DNA of 64,000 nt from Zingiber officinale (lineage: Eukaryota > Streptophyta > Magnoliopsida > Zingiberales > Zingiberaceae), in the NCBI RefSeq assembly GCF_018446385.1, contig NC_055996.1:16045317-16109316 (forward strand). Direction: 5' to 3'. The notes under the pieces were generated by a model. That model saw only the letters and a list, made by a program, of their open reading frames with translations, ran no database searches and was not told where the DNA came from. Positions within the stretch are counted from its first letter, which is position 1. Each line of letters starts with the position of its first letter. Below are positions 8,816-19,824 of the stretch, piece by piece. Position numbers and translations under genes: made by a program.

Positions 8816-9895
8816 GAATTCGATCGTTGTGCAGGTTGCAGGCGATGGACGGCTGGGATTGTGCAGAGCTGACGTGACAATCGATTGGAGTGGTTTTGGA
8901 TCGATTGGAGGCACTGTATATAGTCGTTGCGGAGCGTTTTCTCTGCAGTTCTTTGTGAACTTTCTTGCACGAGCTTACTGCGATCTACAGCGATTTTCTT
9001 CGAGCTTCTCCGCCAGTTCTTGAAGGCTCTTGGGGTGCATCCCCAAGGTTCAAGAGGTCACGACAAGCAACAAGTAAGCAAGAAGAAGAGTGTATTGAGT
9101 TGTATTTTTGTTTCTTCTTGTTGTATCTGTGTTGTGTTGTGTGTGAGTGTTGTACGAGGCTTCTCTGCCTCCGGCTGCACCGAGAAGGAGGTTTTCATAG
9201 TGGAGATAGGCGTGTCGTGTGGATCCTTGGATTAGTCACCTCATCTTGAGGTGGATACCAAGTAAACCCTAGGTGTTAGCGTTGTGAGTGTTTTGTTTTG
9301 TTTTGTCTTTGTATTCCGCTGCACATTATCAAGAGGAAGCAAGAACGAGCAAGCGCGACGAAACGCTATTCACCCCCCCCTCTATCGGGCACAAAGGTCC
9401 CAACACAATTTCCACCTTGGCTCTCTAATGTGGTCTTTATGTCTAAACCCAACAACAAGTGGAGAGTCTGCATCAACTTTCGAGACCTCAACCGTGCTAG
9501 CCCTAAGGACTGTTACCCACTACCTAGGATTGATAAGATGGTAGACTCAACCTTGGGCCGTGAAAGGATTTGCATGTTCGACGCTTACCAGGGATACCAC
9601 CAAATCCCTCTAGAGCTGGAAGATCAGGAGAAGGTCAGCTTCATCACGGCAGATGGTACTTTCTGTTACACTGTTATACCTTTTGGATTGCGAAATGCAG
9701 AAGCTACCTACCAGAGAATGATAGATAAGATCTTCTGAGAGCAGATAAGACAGAATGTGGAGGTCTATGTAGACAACATCCTCATCAAATCCACCTTGAC
9801 CATAAATTTGATTTCTGACATAGAGGAGACTTGCGGCACGCTACGATAATATGGGCTAAAATTAAATCCATTGAAGTGCCTATTTGGAGCTCGGA

Positions 9896-9917
9896 GGGGG
9901 GGGGGGGGGGGGGGGGG
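9896..9917 (+). repeat. 22-nt poly-G run inside pol
   Basis: Twenty-two G in a row lie where related elements encode the short segment between LFGA and KFLGY of reverse transcriptase (compare CLFGAKSSRFLGY in G2). Confidence 0.95.
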
Positions 9918-11639
9918 AATTCCTGAGATACCTCGTTACCAAGCGGGAAATCGAGACTAACTCAGAGAAGGTTTAAGCACTTCGAGACATTAAAGCACCT
10001 CAGAATCAGGAAGAAGTTGGTGAGCGGAATAACTGCACTGTCTAGGTTTATATCTCGGTCTGTAGATCGAGCATTTCCTTTCTTCAAGGTGCTCAGGAGA
10101 GCGGCCAAGTTTCAATGGGATGAAGAATGTAACCAAGCCTTCAAAGAGTTGAAAAAACACCTAGAGACCTTGCCCTCACTGTTTAAATCTATTGCGGGGG
10201 AGCCGCTCTGGGTCTATCTGTCAGCTACCCCTGGGGTCGTGGGGGCGGTGTTAGTGAAAGAACAAGATGATGTACAATGACCAGTATGTTTCTTCAGTCA
10301 TCTATTGAAAGGGGCCGAGTCTCGGTATATGGCCCTGGAGAAGTTAGTTTACGAATTGGTTCTCATTGCCCATCGCCTGCGACCTTATTTCTTAGCGCAC
10401 CCGATCATGATCCTAACCAATAGTACCATGGGGAAGACCCTTACCAACATAGAGGTAACTGGCCATCTCATCAAGTGGACAACTGAGCTGGAAGAATATG
10501 ATATACAGTACTAGCCCCGAATGACGATTAAAGCACAAACCTTGGTAGATTTTTTGACGGAGGTCCATCAGCCTGATTTAGAGGAAACATAGAAAGTGTA
10601 TGTGGACGGATCGTACACTCAACAGGGAAGTGGAGTATGGGTACTCCTCATATCTCCTCAAGAAGATATCATGCAACTAGATGTTAGATTAAACTTCAGA
10701 GCCACCAACAATGAAGCAGAGTATGAGGCACTACTGGCAGGATTGCAAGAAGCTTGGCATGTGGGGGCAGCCCGAGTAATCATTCACTCAGATTGTCAAC
10801 TGGTAGCTCAACAAGTGGCCGGTAACTTTGAATTTAACAATGAGAAGATGCAGCTATATAGAGAAGCATATGAGAAAATAAAGGAAGACTTCAAGGAAGT
10901 TACAGTGATCAAGATTCCTCGAGCAAAAAACCAGAGAGCTGATGAATTGGCCAAAATGGCTAGCTCTATGACTACATGGGTGCTGGATAGGTCGATAGCC
11001 CAAAGCTTCTTAATAGCTCAGATAGACCTATAGAACAATATAGAAGAGTCGATCGACTGGAGAGCCCCAATGATCATTTATCTTCAGTAGAGCATCCTAC
11101 CTACCGATCCTGAAGAAGCTAGATTGATCAGGAGAAGAATTCACGTATATACTCTAATTAGGGATCAACTGTATAAGCGGACATTTTCTAGACCACTTCT
11201 CAAATGCTTAGGTACGGATGAGGCGGAGTATGCCTTGTAAGAAGTATATCAAGGGTGCTACGGTAACCACGTTGGAGGAAGGATGCTTACACGAAAAGTA
11301 TTGCTGGCCGAGTATTTTTAGCCCACTCTGCAGAGAGATGCCCAGCGATTGGTGAATACCTGCTTATCTTGCTAAAAGCATCAGAACCTAACCCATCGGC
11401 CGACCGATACGCTAAAAATCTCAATAGTCTCATGCCCCTTTGATCAATGGGGCATGAACATTGTAGGACCATTCCCAATGACACCAAGTCAGAGGCAATT
11501 CTTGCTCGTAGCAGTGGACTACTTTTCCAAATGGGTGAAGCAGAAGCCCTGGCCAAGATTACTGAGGGAGCTATTATTCAATTTCTATGAAAGAACATCC
11601 TATACTGATTTGGAATACCGTACAAGCTGGTCTCAGATA

Positions 11640-11642
11640 ATG
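11640..11642. repeat. CACTA target duplication atg (left copy)
   Basis: CACTA elements duplicate 3 bp. atg precedes the terminal CACTA at 11643. The right-hand copy is not found in the window. Confidence 0.5.
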
Positions 11643-12235
11643 CACTACAAGAAAATAGATATTTTGCGACGATTTTTCTCGTCGCCAATACTATTTTTTT
11701 GTCGCTGAAAAATATTCGAGACAATAAAATTTCGTCGCTAGAATCGTCGTTATAAGCTTGCCGTAAACCTATATTAGCGACGAAATTTATATTTTCGTCG
11801 CTAACATTTTTGTGACGTTAAACTATTCGTCGCTAAATTAAATTACTTCGCCGTAAAATATTTAACGATGATTTAAGTAGTATCGTTGCTATAATTAATG
11901 TTAACGATGATTTTATTTATTTCATCTCTAACATATTCCCTACGATTTATATAAATTCGTCACCAAAACTACGTCCCCGATCTGAGTATTAGGGATTAGC
12001 GATGCATTATGAGAGGTTCGTCGCTGACCTCTTTGCTACGAATTAGTTGTCGCTAATAAATTGAAGTTCGTCGCAACAGTTACGATCTGTTTTAATATGC
12101 AGACGAGTTAGTGACGAATTCAACCAAATTCGTCGCTAACCATAAATATTAGCGATGAATTCATCCAAATTCATCGCTAATATTTATGGTTAGCGACGAA
12201 TTTGGTTGCATTCATCGCTAACCACTGGTTTAAAA
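11643..12235. repeat. CACTA terminus and subterminal repeats
   Basis: After the CACTA terminus, the motif TTCGTCGCTAA and its complement TTAGCGACGAA recur in both orientations, at least a dozen exact or near copies, including a long imperfect inverted repeat at about 12,115-12,225. Such arrays are binding sites for the TnpA protein in En/Spm (known for the family). Confidence 0.85.
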
Positions 12236-12767
12236 AAAATTGTTTTCATTCATATCATGTATACAGATTTATAAACATACCAATCATCACAACTATAACA
12301 ACAAATTCACAAATACTCTAACTATTAACTCATACTTCAACACAAATATAATCAAAACGTTCACAAACCAAGTTTCAAACATGTTCACAACCAACAATCC
12401 AAACCAGTTCAAAACAAGTCCAGAACATCATGTTTCTATCCAAAAGTCCACAACATCAAAGCCTAAGACAGAGGAGGAGGAGGTGGAGCTGAAGATGAAT
12501 CATGGATCAAGGAATCTAATGCTCCAGGTGTCAATCGGTTAAGTATTTGTTCAAACATATATTGTCTTGATTTAATTGATGCTAACTCATCTTGGGTATT
12601 TGCTAGCTGAATTTTGGTGTTCGCTAACTCATCTTGGGTCGATTCAAGTCTTTCACGCAATGCAGCGTTAGTTGATCCGGATGGGGATGTGGCATCTGAA
12701 GAAGTGGACCTAACTAGCTTCGGCTCACTTCCAAGTCCTCTGATGTATCCAGACCGAGTACCAAGGA

Positions 12768-13346
12768 CTTAATACAAAATTTTGAAGATAATAAAACATA
12801 TGATATGATATGATGATATATTGAGCATGTGGATAAGGGTTTAACTCAACAGTAAATAACAACCAAATAAGATAATTATGAAATGTAGATATACTGAAAA
12901 ATAAGATGATATTGAAATGTAATATAATAAAAGCATGAATTTAAAAGAGCTTCAAAAGCTTTCCTACAAGTTAAAGTAAGTGACTCAAGTGAATAAACTG
13001 AGCAAATGAATATAGCAATATAATCACTATTTTATATGAAATACTTTAAATAGAACACTATGAGCAAATGAATATAGCAATATAATCACTATTTTATATG
13101 AAATACTTTAAATAGAACACTACCATCAGTGGGAGCTTAAAAGAAGGGGGTGGGTTTGTTACAAGAGCATTTGTCATACCAACCTTGATCTGAACTTAAG
13201 GCATTTGCCATATCTTCAACTAAATTACAAGAGCAATGCTCTCTAATTAAGATTAATAAAAAAAACAACTTAAGCTTCATAAAACCTTAATTGACTACGT
13301 ATAAATAAACTTGTTAAGAAAGCAAACAAGTTTAATACATCAACTC
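12768..13346. other. CACTA intron sequence
   Basis: This is AT-rich sequence without coding signal. It contains a perfect-looking tandem duplication of about 62 bp (13000-13061 and 13062-13122, starting gagcaaatgaatatagcaat). Confidence 0.7.
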
Positions 13347-14259
13347 TGTTGGATATTGGAGCCTTAATGGACCAATATCGGTTTTATGGAAAAATCAGAA
13401 TGCCATCAATAGATAGAAGTCATAATTGACTTCAAAATTGAAATCTACGTTTTGCGTAGATAGATTTAGACTATTAATTTGCTCAAAACCGAATAAAGGT
13501 GAATGAGAAATTAATTGTTTAAAGTCGGCCCAAATAAACATTAATTACTCATTAATGATATATAAGGAAATGCATGGGAGAATAGTCTCACATCAGAAAT
13601 TTTCGATGTGCATTCTTTGCTTATTAATGATGTTGTGTTAATGGAGTTAACTCAGAAAAAGATCAGGTTCTCTCTTCTCAGGGGCGAGCAGGTGCTCGCA
13701 CCTGTGAGCCCGCCACATGCGCACGTGCGCACATGCGCAATGGGCGCTTTGTAGGCGTACTTTGCACTTCGCACGTACGCATTGTCGATGGTTGATGACA
13801 ATAAGCGAGATCTGAGGGTCACAACTCTTCAGATCTGATGGATGAGATTAAAGTGGGATATGTGAAGGGTTATAACTCTTCAGAATGGACGATCTAGATC
13901 GATCCAGCCCAAAGAACACATCCACTCATCCAAAAGGCATTTAACCTCTTCATTTGATATAAATAGAACCCTCCAGATGCTGGAAAATTTATTCGAATCA
14001 TCGAATTCATCTATTCTACTCTCTCTTGAGCATTCATCTCATCTTGTGCATAAAGAGTCCAAATAGCCTACGAGAAGGTTCGTTGGTCTTGGAATTCGGA
14101 GTGCTACGATTCCGAGACGTTCGTCGTTGTATCTTGGGAACGAATTGCTGCTATCCGTTAGCACCGTAGCGGAGTAATATCGTTTATGGAGATAGTGTCG
14201 AACACTAGCCTCGACGATCCATATCAGTTTGCGCACTCCGGGAGATACCGTTCCCAACA
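13347..14259 (+). mobile_element. Solo LTR (copia-type), with target duplication aactc
   Basis: The 913-bp sequence starts TGTTGGATATTGG and ends TTCCCAACA. Direct aactc copies flank it (13342-13346 and 14260-14264). A tataaata box is at 13958-13965. No internal region is present, so LTR-LTR recombination removed the element. The orientation is taken from the TATA position. GCGCACGTGCGC-like palindromic sequence occurs near 13715-13775. Confidence 0.85.
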
Positions 14260-14264
14260 AACTC

Positions 14265-14651
14265 AATCCTCATTGACCTAAGGATCTTTAGTGCTTGAGC
14301 TGTGCTCGTGGTACAACAAAAGCTCAATCTTTTCATCCTTATTTGTGATGCTTTTTAGCATATATATGTACCTCCATGTGTTAATTTGTCTAATTAAATT
14401 CACTAGCTTATTCTCAACTCTTCTATGCGACACTTCGTATATCATCCTAGATCACCCTTCTTAAGACCACCTACTAGGAGTGCCAAAATGTTTATTGCCA
14501 TTCACAACCTTAATAACAAATATCTAATATTGTTACTCAGGTCAGTTAGAGATTTTTTAAAAAAATTATTAAGCAAATTCTTTGTCAGACAACAAGTGAG
14601 CACCTTTATGTGAATGAACCATAATTAAAGCAGATAATTTCATATAATATT
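14265..14651. other. CACTA intron remainder
   Basis: AT-rich sequence between the solo LTR and G2. Nothing recognisable is seen. The ORF of 62 codons at 14425 has no conserved feature. Confidence 0.6.
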
Positions 14652-15514
14652 TGATCTAGTGATAAGCATAAAGGGATCCACATAGGCAGTGATCAATGAC
14701 ACATGGGAGTCAAAGTCAAGAGGGTCAGCCCAAGGATCTTGCCGATCGGAGAGGCCCCCTGGCAGCTCGACCAGGATAGCGCCAGGGTTGGCGCGAAGAT
14801 ATCTTGACCACGGGTCGGGCTTCCGACGCTCATGATTTGCTCGTATAGAGGAATTGCTGCGCCGAGCGGACCATCTGCTCGGCTGAGCTGTAGATCAACT
14901 AAGGACGCAGTCCCGTCCGAGTATGTGCCCGAGGGGCCTTCCCGCTCGATCCGGCACGCCTTTACGCCCGACCGTCGGGACGGCCGAGCGGCCCTCCCGA
15001 TCGACCTGGAAATAGACAAAAGGCGCAAAAGAGGACAAAGGAGGCAGACAGCTGATGATATCCTTCTCGAGTCAGGTGCCGCCGACGGACAACATGGTTG
15101 GTGGCTGGACTGGACAAAGAATCATACGGTGGAAGTTTCCACTGTCATGTCAGAGATATGCTCAGACGGTTGCGGTATGACGTCAGACATACTTTTTTGA
15201 CACGATCATTCTGAGGTAGGTTTTGGGAAGCGTGCATGTCTCAAGAAGCGTGCACGCGCCTCCCCGGGATCCTATATAATTCCCCTCAGACTTCGACGAA
15301 GGTATGCGATATTCTTCACTGTAGCTACAGTCTCGTTATTCTGCTTCCGCTTCTTCTCCTCGTTGCCTGACTTGAGCGTTGAAGGGTTGTCGCCAAGAAC
15401 CCCTTCCCGGCTCGGCTCTGCTGCAGGTTCGCCGGAGGGCCATGTCATCTTGGAGGTCATCCGAAGACAGGATAAAGCGTCACGCCCCCAGCGTCCGTCG
15501 ACTCGACTCTCGGA
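14652..15514 (+). repeat. G2 distal LTR copy, inverted, U5 end replaced
   Basis: It matches the reverse complement of 25951-25105 throughout, beginning TGATC..GTG.TAAGCATAA and ending ACTCTCGGA. The last 8 bp of the proximal LTR (caagatca) are absent, and unrelated sequence (attcgtgcaaat) follows. A TATA-like tatataa lies at 15273-15279 and points toward the antisense ORF. Differences between the copies are scattered (substitutions and small indels), so insertion is not recent. Confidence 0.9.
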
Positions 15515-16018
15515 ATTCGTGCAAATCCTTGCCATTAAGGCTGAGCACGCGGTCACGGCTACGTAATAGGGCTCATTAAATGTGATCCTGTGAGCGGGCG
15601 ACGCGTGGCGAGGCCGCCGTCACCGCATGATCGGACGATGTGACCTCTGCTTTTTGAATTTGACGGTGAGATCTGGTCCTCGAGTCTTGTGACCTAAATC
15701 CAACGGCTCGGAGAAATCGACAATGTCTGTATAAAGCCCCCATCACCTTCCTCCGCCGCCTATCTTCGTGCTCGTGCGTCCGAAGGCTTTCGTCTGCGTT
15801 CGGTACTCCGGCGAACCCGTTCCTCAGCCTTCCGGCAACTCCTCTTCTTCTTCGATCACCCTTTTCCCTGTAAGGCTTCTCTGCCCCTTGTCTCTTTGTT
15901 ATTTTGCGTTTTTCTTTATACTCTAGCAGTGTTTGTGCCCCTTAGGCACTGTTCCGATCATCTCCTCCATCGACCCCTTTGTTTTTCTTTGGCTTTGGCT
16001 TTCCCTACTGTTCCGGTG
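15515..16018 (+). other. Leader of the G2 antisense ORF
   Basis: GC-rich sequence between the flipped LTR and the ATG, containing the TATA box at 15729 and a pyrimidine-rich leader. An upstream ATG at 15896 is in frame but would add 41 residues of poorly conserved, hydrophobic sequence. ATG 16019 has the better context (GTGATGGC). Confidence 0.6.
15729..15737 (+). promoter_or_regulatory. TATA box of the G2 antisense ORF
   Basis: A gtataaagc lies about 285 bp before the likely ATG and is followed by a C/T-rich leader (15740-15890), as in plant core promoters. It is independent of the LTR TATA at 15273. Confidence 0.5.
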
Positions 16019-18256
16019 ATGGCTAGTCCTTCTCAGCCTTCGGAACTTGCTCTTGGCCCATGGTACACGACCATGGAGTCACGGTTCGATGCGTATGACG
16101 CAGAGAGCCTGACCAATGCCCTCGACCTTCCTTCTGATTTTGAACTGGTTTTGGCTTCGCCCTCCGACTGGCCACACATGTCGCCGAGCGGCACGATCTG
16201 CTTCTTCCGAGAGCAGTTTGTGGTCGGGCTGCTGTTTCCTATCCACCCCTTTATCCTCGAAGTCTGTAACTTCTTTCGCATCCCGCTCGCCCAGCTCGTA
16301 CCTAATTCCTTTCGCCTCTTGTGTGGGGTCGTGGTGTTATTCAAAATCCACGACATACCTCTTCGTCCTGAGGTTTTTTACTACTTTTATTATCCCAAGC
16401 AGTCTGAGTTGGGTACTTATTTGTTCCAGTCTCGGATCGGCTTAGTCTTTTTCGATAAGATGTCATCCTCTAATAAACACTGGAAAGATTACTTCTTCTA
16501 CCTACGACTCCCCGAACTGCCTCCCTTCCGCACAAAGTGGCAGGTCGGGATGCCTACTCCTCCTGTGCTGAAGAGATATAAGACCCGACCGGACTATCTC
16601 CAAGCAGCAAATATGCTAGCCGGCCTGAAGCTCGATATCCACAAGATGTTACCAGAGGGGGTGATGTACATTTTTTGTCTGAGTCCGATCCGAACAAAGC
16701 TCCCGAGCAGCTTTGGTAAAGAGTTTACTTGTGTCTTTACCTTGAGTCTAACTGATTTTCTTCCCTTTCTTTCGCAGCGAATATCGTGATGGAATTCGTG
16801 CTGTTCAGCATCCTGAAGAAGAAGGCCGCCGCGATCGAGGCAGCAGCGGCCAAAGAAATTGAGCGACTTGACATTGCTCCGGTCAACTCTCATGAGGGTG
16901 AGAGTGAGGTGGATGTTGGGGAGTCCGCCACTCAGACCTCTCCTGTGGAGGTGGTGGGCAAAGCAACTTCAAGCCGACAGCTTGCCGCTCGGGGAGACGA
17001 CTCTGAGCCAGAGGATGATCTTCCCCTTTCCGGACGCAAGCGACGCAGGACAGGGACGCCTATGCTTTCGGCCACTTCAGCGGTACAGGCGTCCGAACAG
17101 ACGGGCGCATTTTCCCCCAAAGAAAATGTCCCATCTGTCGAGGCCCTCTCTTCCGATCAGACTCCCTCCCAGTTGGATTTGCCTGCTGACCCCATCGCTG
17201 CGCAGCCTGTCAGTTCTTTGCCTCCAGCGAGTCAAAGGATTCGTCGCTCGGGCATACTTTCTGCGCTATCCGACCAGCTATCTGGTCCTTCAGCGTCCGC
17301 TCATTCAACGCCAGGCGGGCACCGCACAATAAAGGTCATTCTGCACCTTCCAACGGAGGCCTACATGGCAGAATCTGAGCGACCGACGACCCTTGAACAC
17401 ATGATTACCATCAGAGGGTCGCTTGCCAAAGTGTGGGAGGACGCCCGTGCCCGTGTCGTCGCAATGCCCCCCGATCTGCTGGCCAATAGTTACCTGCAGC
17501 ACATCGCCGGTGTAAGTTTTCTATCCACTTATTCACGTGTTTTTTACGATTGACACTGAACAGCTGTTTATTTGTCAGAACTGGGTGAAAAGTGTGGCCA
17601 TCACTAGTCGTATGGCGATGTTAGAGGAAGAGCTGAAGAAGCTCAAAATTTCTGGTGGGCCGTCCTCCTCTCAGGCACCATCATACGCCGAGCTGCAAAA
17701 GGAGCTGGTCCAGACTAAGGAACTGTTGGAGGCCGAGCGGAAGAAATCGGCTGATCAGACGAACTTGCTGAGCCAGTTCGAAAAGCAGGTCCAAGCCTTC
17801 GACCACAAGATAGAGCTAGCGACTACTCAGAGGAATAGTGCCTTCACCGATCTGGACGCGAAGAACGTCGTTGCCCGAACCCTGGAGCAATGGGTGAAGG
17901 AATTGGCCGACCTACTAGACGTCGAGAAAAAAGGCCGCTCGGCGGAGGTGGTGGTTCTCAAGGACGAAATGAAAGCCCTTCAGGAGGCCCTCGAGGCCTC
18001 GCGCGCTGCCCTCAAGGAGTACCAAGAGGCCGAGCGGAGCCGCTTTGCTATAATGAGGCAGAGCTACATCCGCTCTGATGAATTCGTTCAGAAAGTCTGC
18101 AATCGGCTCGTCATCGCCTTCGAGGTGGCCATCACTGCCACGGCGGATCATCTGAAAGCTAAGGGTCACCTCCCGGAGTCCTTTATCATCCCCGTCCGGG
18201 AACACGCTGCGCTTCTTACTACCATACCAAAACATGTTTTTAACTACCTTGAGTGA
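16019..18256 (+). CDS. Antisense extra ORF of Tat element (Transposase_28-like, coiled coil), three exons
   Basis: I infer exons 16019-16715, 16778-17511 and 17579-18256. The donors GTAAAG and GTAAGT and acceptors TTTCGCAG and TTTGTCAG keep the frame open, giving 702 residues. The N-terminal 230 residues carry FFREQFVVGLLFPIHPF, IPLAQLVPNSFR and HWKDYFFY, the pattern of the putative gypsy-type transposon domain (Transposase_28). The middle is Ser/Pro/Gln-rich with a basic GRKRRRTGTP that could be a nuclear signal. The C-terminal part is coiled coil (MLEEELKKLK...ELLEAERKKSADQ). The ORF lies opposite to gag-pol. The G1 copy (51329-36973) shows the same exon plan but is broken. The function of this family is unknown. 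No stop or frameshift is seen, unlike the adjacent pol. Confidence 0.8.
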
Positions 18257-18409
18257 AGTGTCTTTGTAATTCTGCCGCTCGGTCGGAAAACCTTAGTTTG
18301 AATGGAATTTTACTTTTTACTCTGTTAGCTTGTTTTCCCTTGCCGGCGCAAATAACCGTGTGGTCCGAGCGGGTGCTTTGCTAGTGGATCATTGTGTCCT
18401 TCCTTTGGG

Positions 18410-19714
18410 ATTTATAGTCGCCGCTCGACTGTATTTGGGCCGGGGGGTTTATAGTCGCTTATCCGACTCTAGAGTCTAACGTTGCCACTCGACGGTCTTC
18501 GGGTCGGGGGGTTTATAGTCGCCGATCCGACTCTTAAGTTTAACGTCGCCGCTCGACGGTCTTCCGGTCGGGGGGTTTATAGTCGCCGGTTCGACTCTAG
18601 AGTTTAACGTCGTAGATCGACGATCTTCAGGCCGGGGGGGGTTTATAGCCGCCGGTTTGACTCTAGAGTTTAACGTTGCCGCTCGACGGTATTTCGGCCA
18701 GGGGGTTTACAGTCGCCGGTCCGACTTTAGAGTTTAACGTCACCGCTTGACGGTCTTCGAGCCGGGAGGTTTATAGTTGCTGGTCCGACTCTAGAGTTTA
18801 ACGTCGTCGCTCGACAGTCTTCAGGCCGGGGGGTTTATAGTCGTCGGTCCGACTCTAGAGTTTAACGTCGTCGCTCGACGGTCTTCAGGCCGAGGGGTTT
18901 ATAATCGCCGGTCCGACTCTAGAGTTTAACGTCGTCGCTCGACGGTCTTCCAGCCGGGGGATTTACAGTCGCCGGTCCGACTCTAGAATTTATCGTCGCC
19001 GCTCGACGGTCTTCGGACTAGGGGGTTTACAGTCGCCGGTTCGACTCTAGAATTTAACGTCGCCGCTCGACGGTCTTCAGGCCGGGGCGTTTATAGTCAC
19101 CGGTCTGACTCTAGAGTTTAACGTCGCCGATCGACGGTCTTCCAACCGGGGGGTTTACAGTCACCGGTCCGACTCTAGAGTTTAACGTCGCCACTCGATG
19201 GTCTTCGGGCCGGGGGGTTTATAGTCGCCGGTCCGACTTTAGAGTTTAACGTTGTCGCTCGACGGTCTTTAGGACGGAGGGTTTATAGTCGCCGGGCCGA
19301 CTCTAGAGTTTAACGTCGCCGCTCGACGGTCTTCCGGCCGGGGGGTTTACAGTCGCCTGTCCGACTCTAAAGTTTAACGTCGTCGCTCGACGGTCTTCAG
19401 GCCGGGGGGTTTATAGTCGCCGGTCTGACTCTAGAGTTTAACGTCGCCGCTCGACGGTCTTCCAACCGGGGGGTTTACAGTCACCGGTCCGACTCTAGAG
19501 TTTAACATCACCGCTCGACGATATTCGGGCCGGGGGGTTTACAGTCGTCGGTCCGACTCTAGAGTTTAACGTTGCCGCTCGACGGTCTTCTGGCTGGAGG
19601 GTTTGTAGTCGCCGGTCCGACTCTAGAGTTTAACGTCGCCGCTCGACGGTCTTCCGGCCGGGGGGTTTACAGTTGCCGGTCCGACTCTAGAGTTTAACGT
19701 CGCCGCTCGACGGT
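18410..19714 (+). repeat. Tandem array, about 64 bp unit, about 20 copies
   Basis: The unit reads, with variants, gtcgccgctcgacggtctt, then a G-rich gccggggggtttatagtcg, then ccggtccgactctagagtttaac. It lies between the pol end and the antisense ORF end. Copies differ by a few substitutions each. There is no coding signal. Confidence 0.95.
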
Positions 19715-19824
19715 TTGCTGGAGCTTGGTCATTCGGCACATACGTTGTTTTTTGATTTCATTCCTACATTCAAAGGGAGCCGAAGAAGGGAAAGTACATA
19801 TAATGAATTACATTGGCGCACCTT

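Larger units (their letters stand above)
1321..9405 (+). mobile_element. Gag-only SIRE-like Ty1/copia element, non-autonomous
   Basis: The element is bounded by LTRs starting TGAA and ending CCAACA, with a 5-bp duplication caatt. It has a tRNA-Met-type primer site at 2451-2462 and a polypurine tract at 7241-7250. The only coding region is a broken gag (2518-4332); no protease, integrase, reverse transcriptase or RNase H is found in the remaining 2.9 kb. It must have moved with proteins from a full SIRE/Maximus relative (inference). The 5' LTR (1128 bp) is about half the length of the 3' LTR (2152 bp) because of an internal deletion. Confidence 0.85.
7254..9405 (+). repeat. 3' LTR of the gag-only copia element (full length)
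   Basis: It starts TGAATGTTAAG and ends GTCCCAACA, followed by caatt. It contains the roughly 1 kb that is missing from the 5' LTR: a variable-stem hairpin array (7560-8085) and a duplication of about 135 bp (8144-8401). A palindrome array (8488-8815) and a TATA-like gtatatag (8915-8922) follow. It has one more palindrome unit than the 5' LTR (near 8630-8680). Confidence 0.85.
9406..11642 (+). pseudogene. G1 Tat-lineage gypsy pol: RT, RNase H, partial integrase (decayed)
   Basis: This continues the reading cut at 1320. Reverse transcriptase shows WRVCINFRDLNRA, FDAYQGYHQIPL, and YVDNILIKS in place of the usual YVDD. RNase H shows VYVDGSYTQQGSG, NNEAEYEALLAG and HSDCQL. The integrase zinc region and the start of the core (GPFPMT...VAVDYFSKWV) follow until VSDN-like sequence, where CACTA is inserted at 11643. 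At least ten in-frame stops (for example near 9738, 10278, 10512, 11031), frameshifts near 10000 and a 22-G run show it is dead. The rest of the integrase is not found in the window. Confidence 0.9.

Noticed and set aside
15272..15579. ORFs within and beside the flipped G2 LTR
   Set aside because: LTR sequence; the same DNA in the other LTR copy (25149-25347) yields differently broken frames.
18410..19714. Possible CRISPR-like array (regular repeats)
   Set aside because: Repeats are directly adjacent with no unique spacers, in a plant retroelement; it is a tandem minisatellite.
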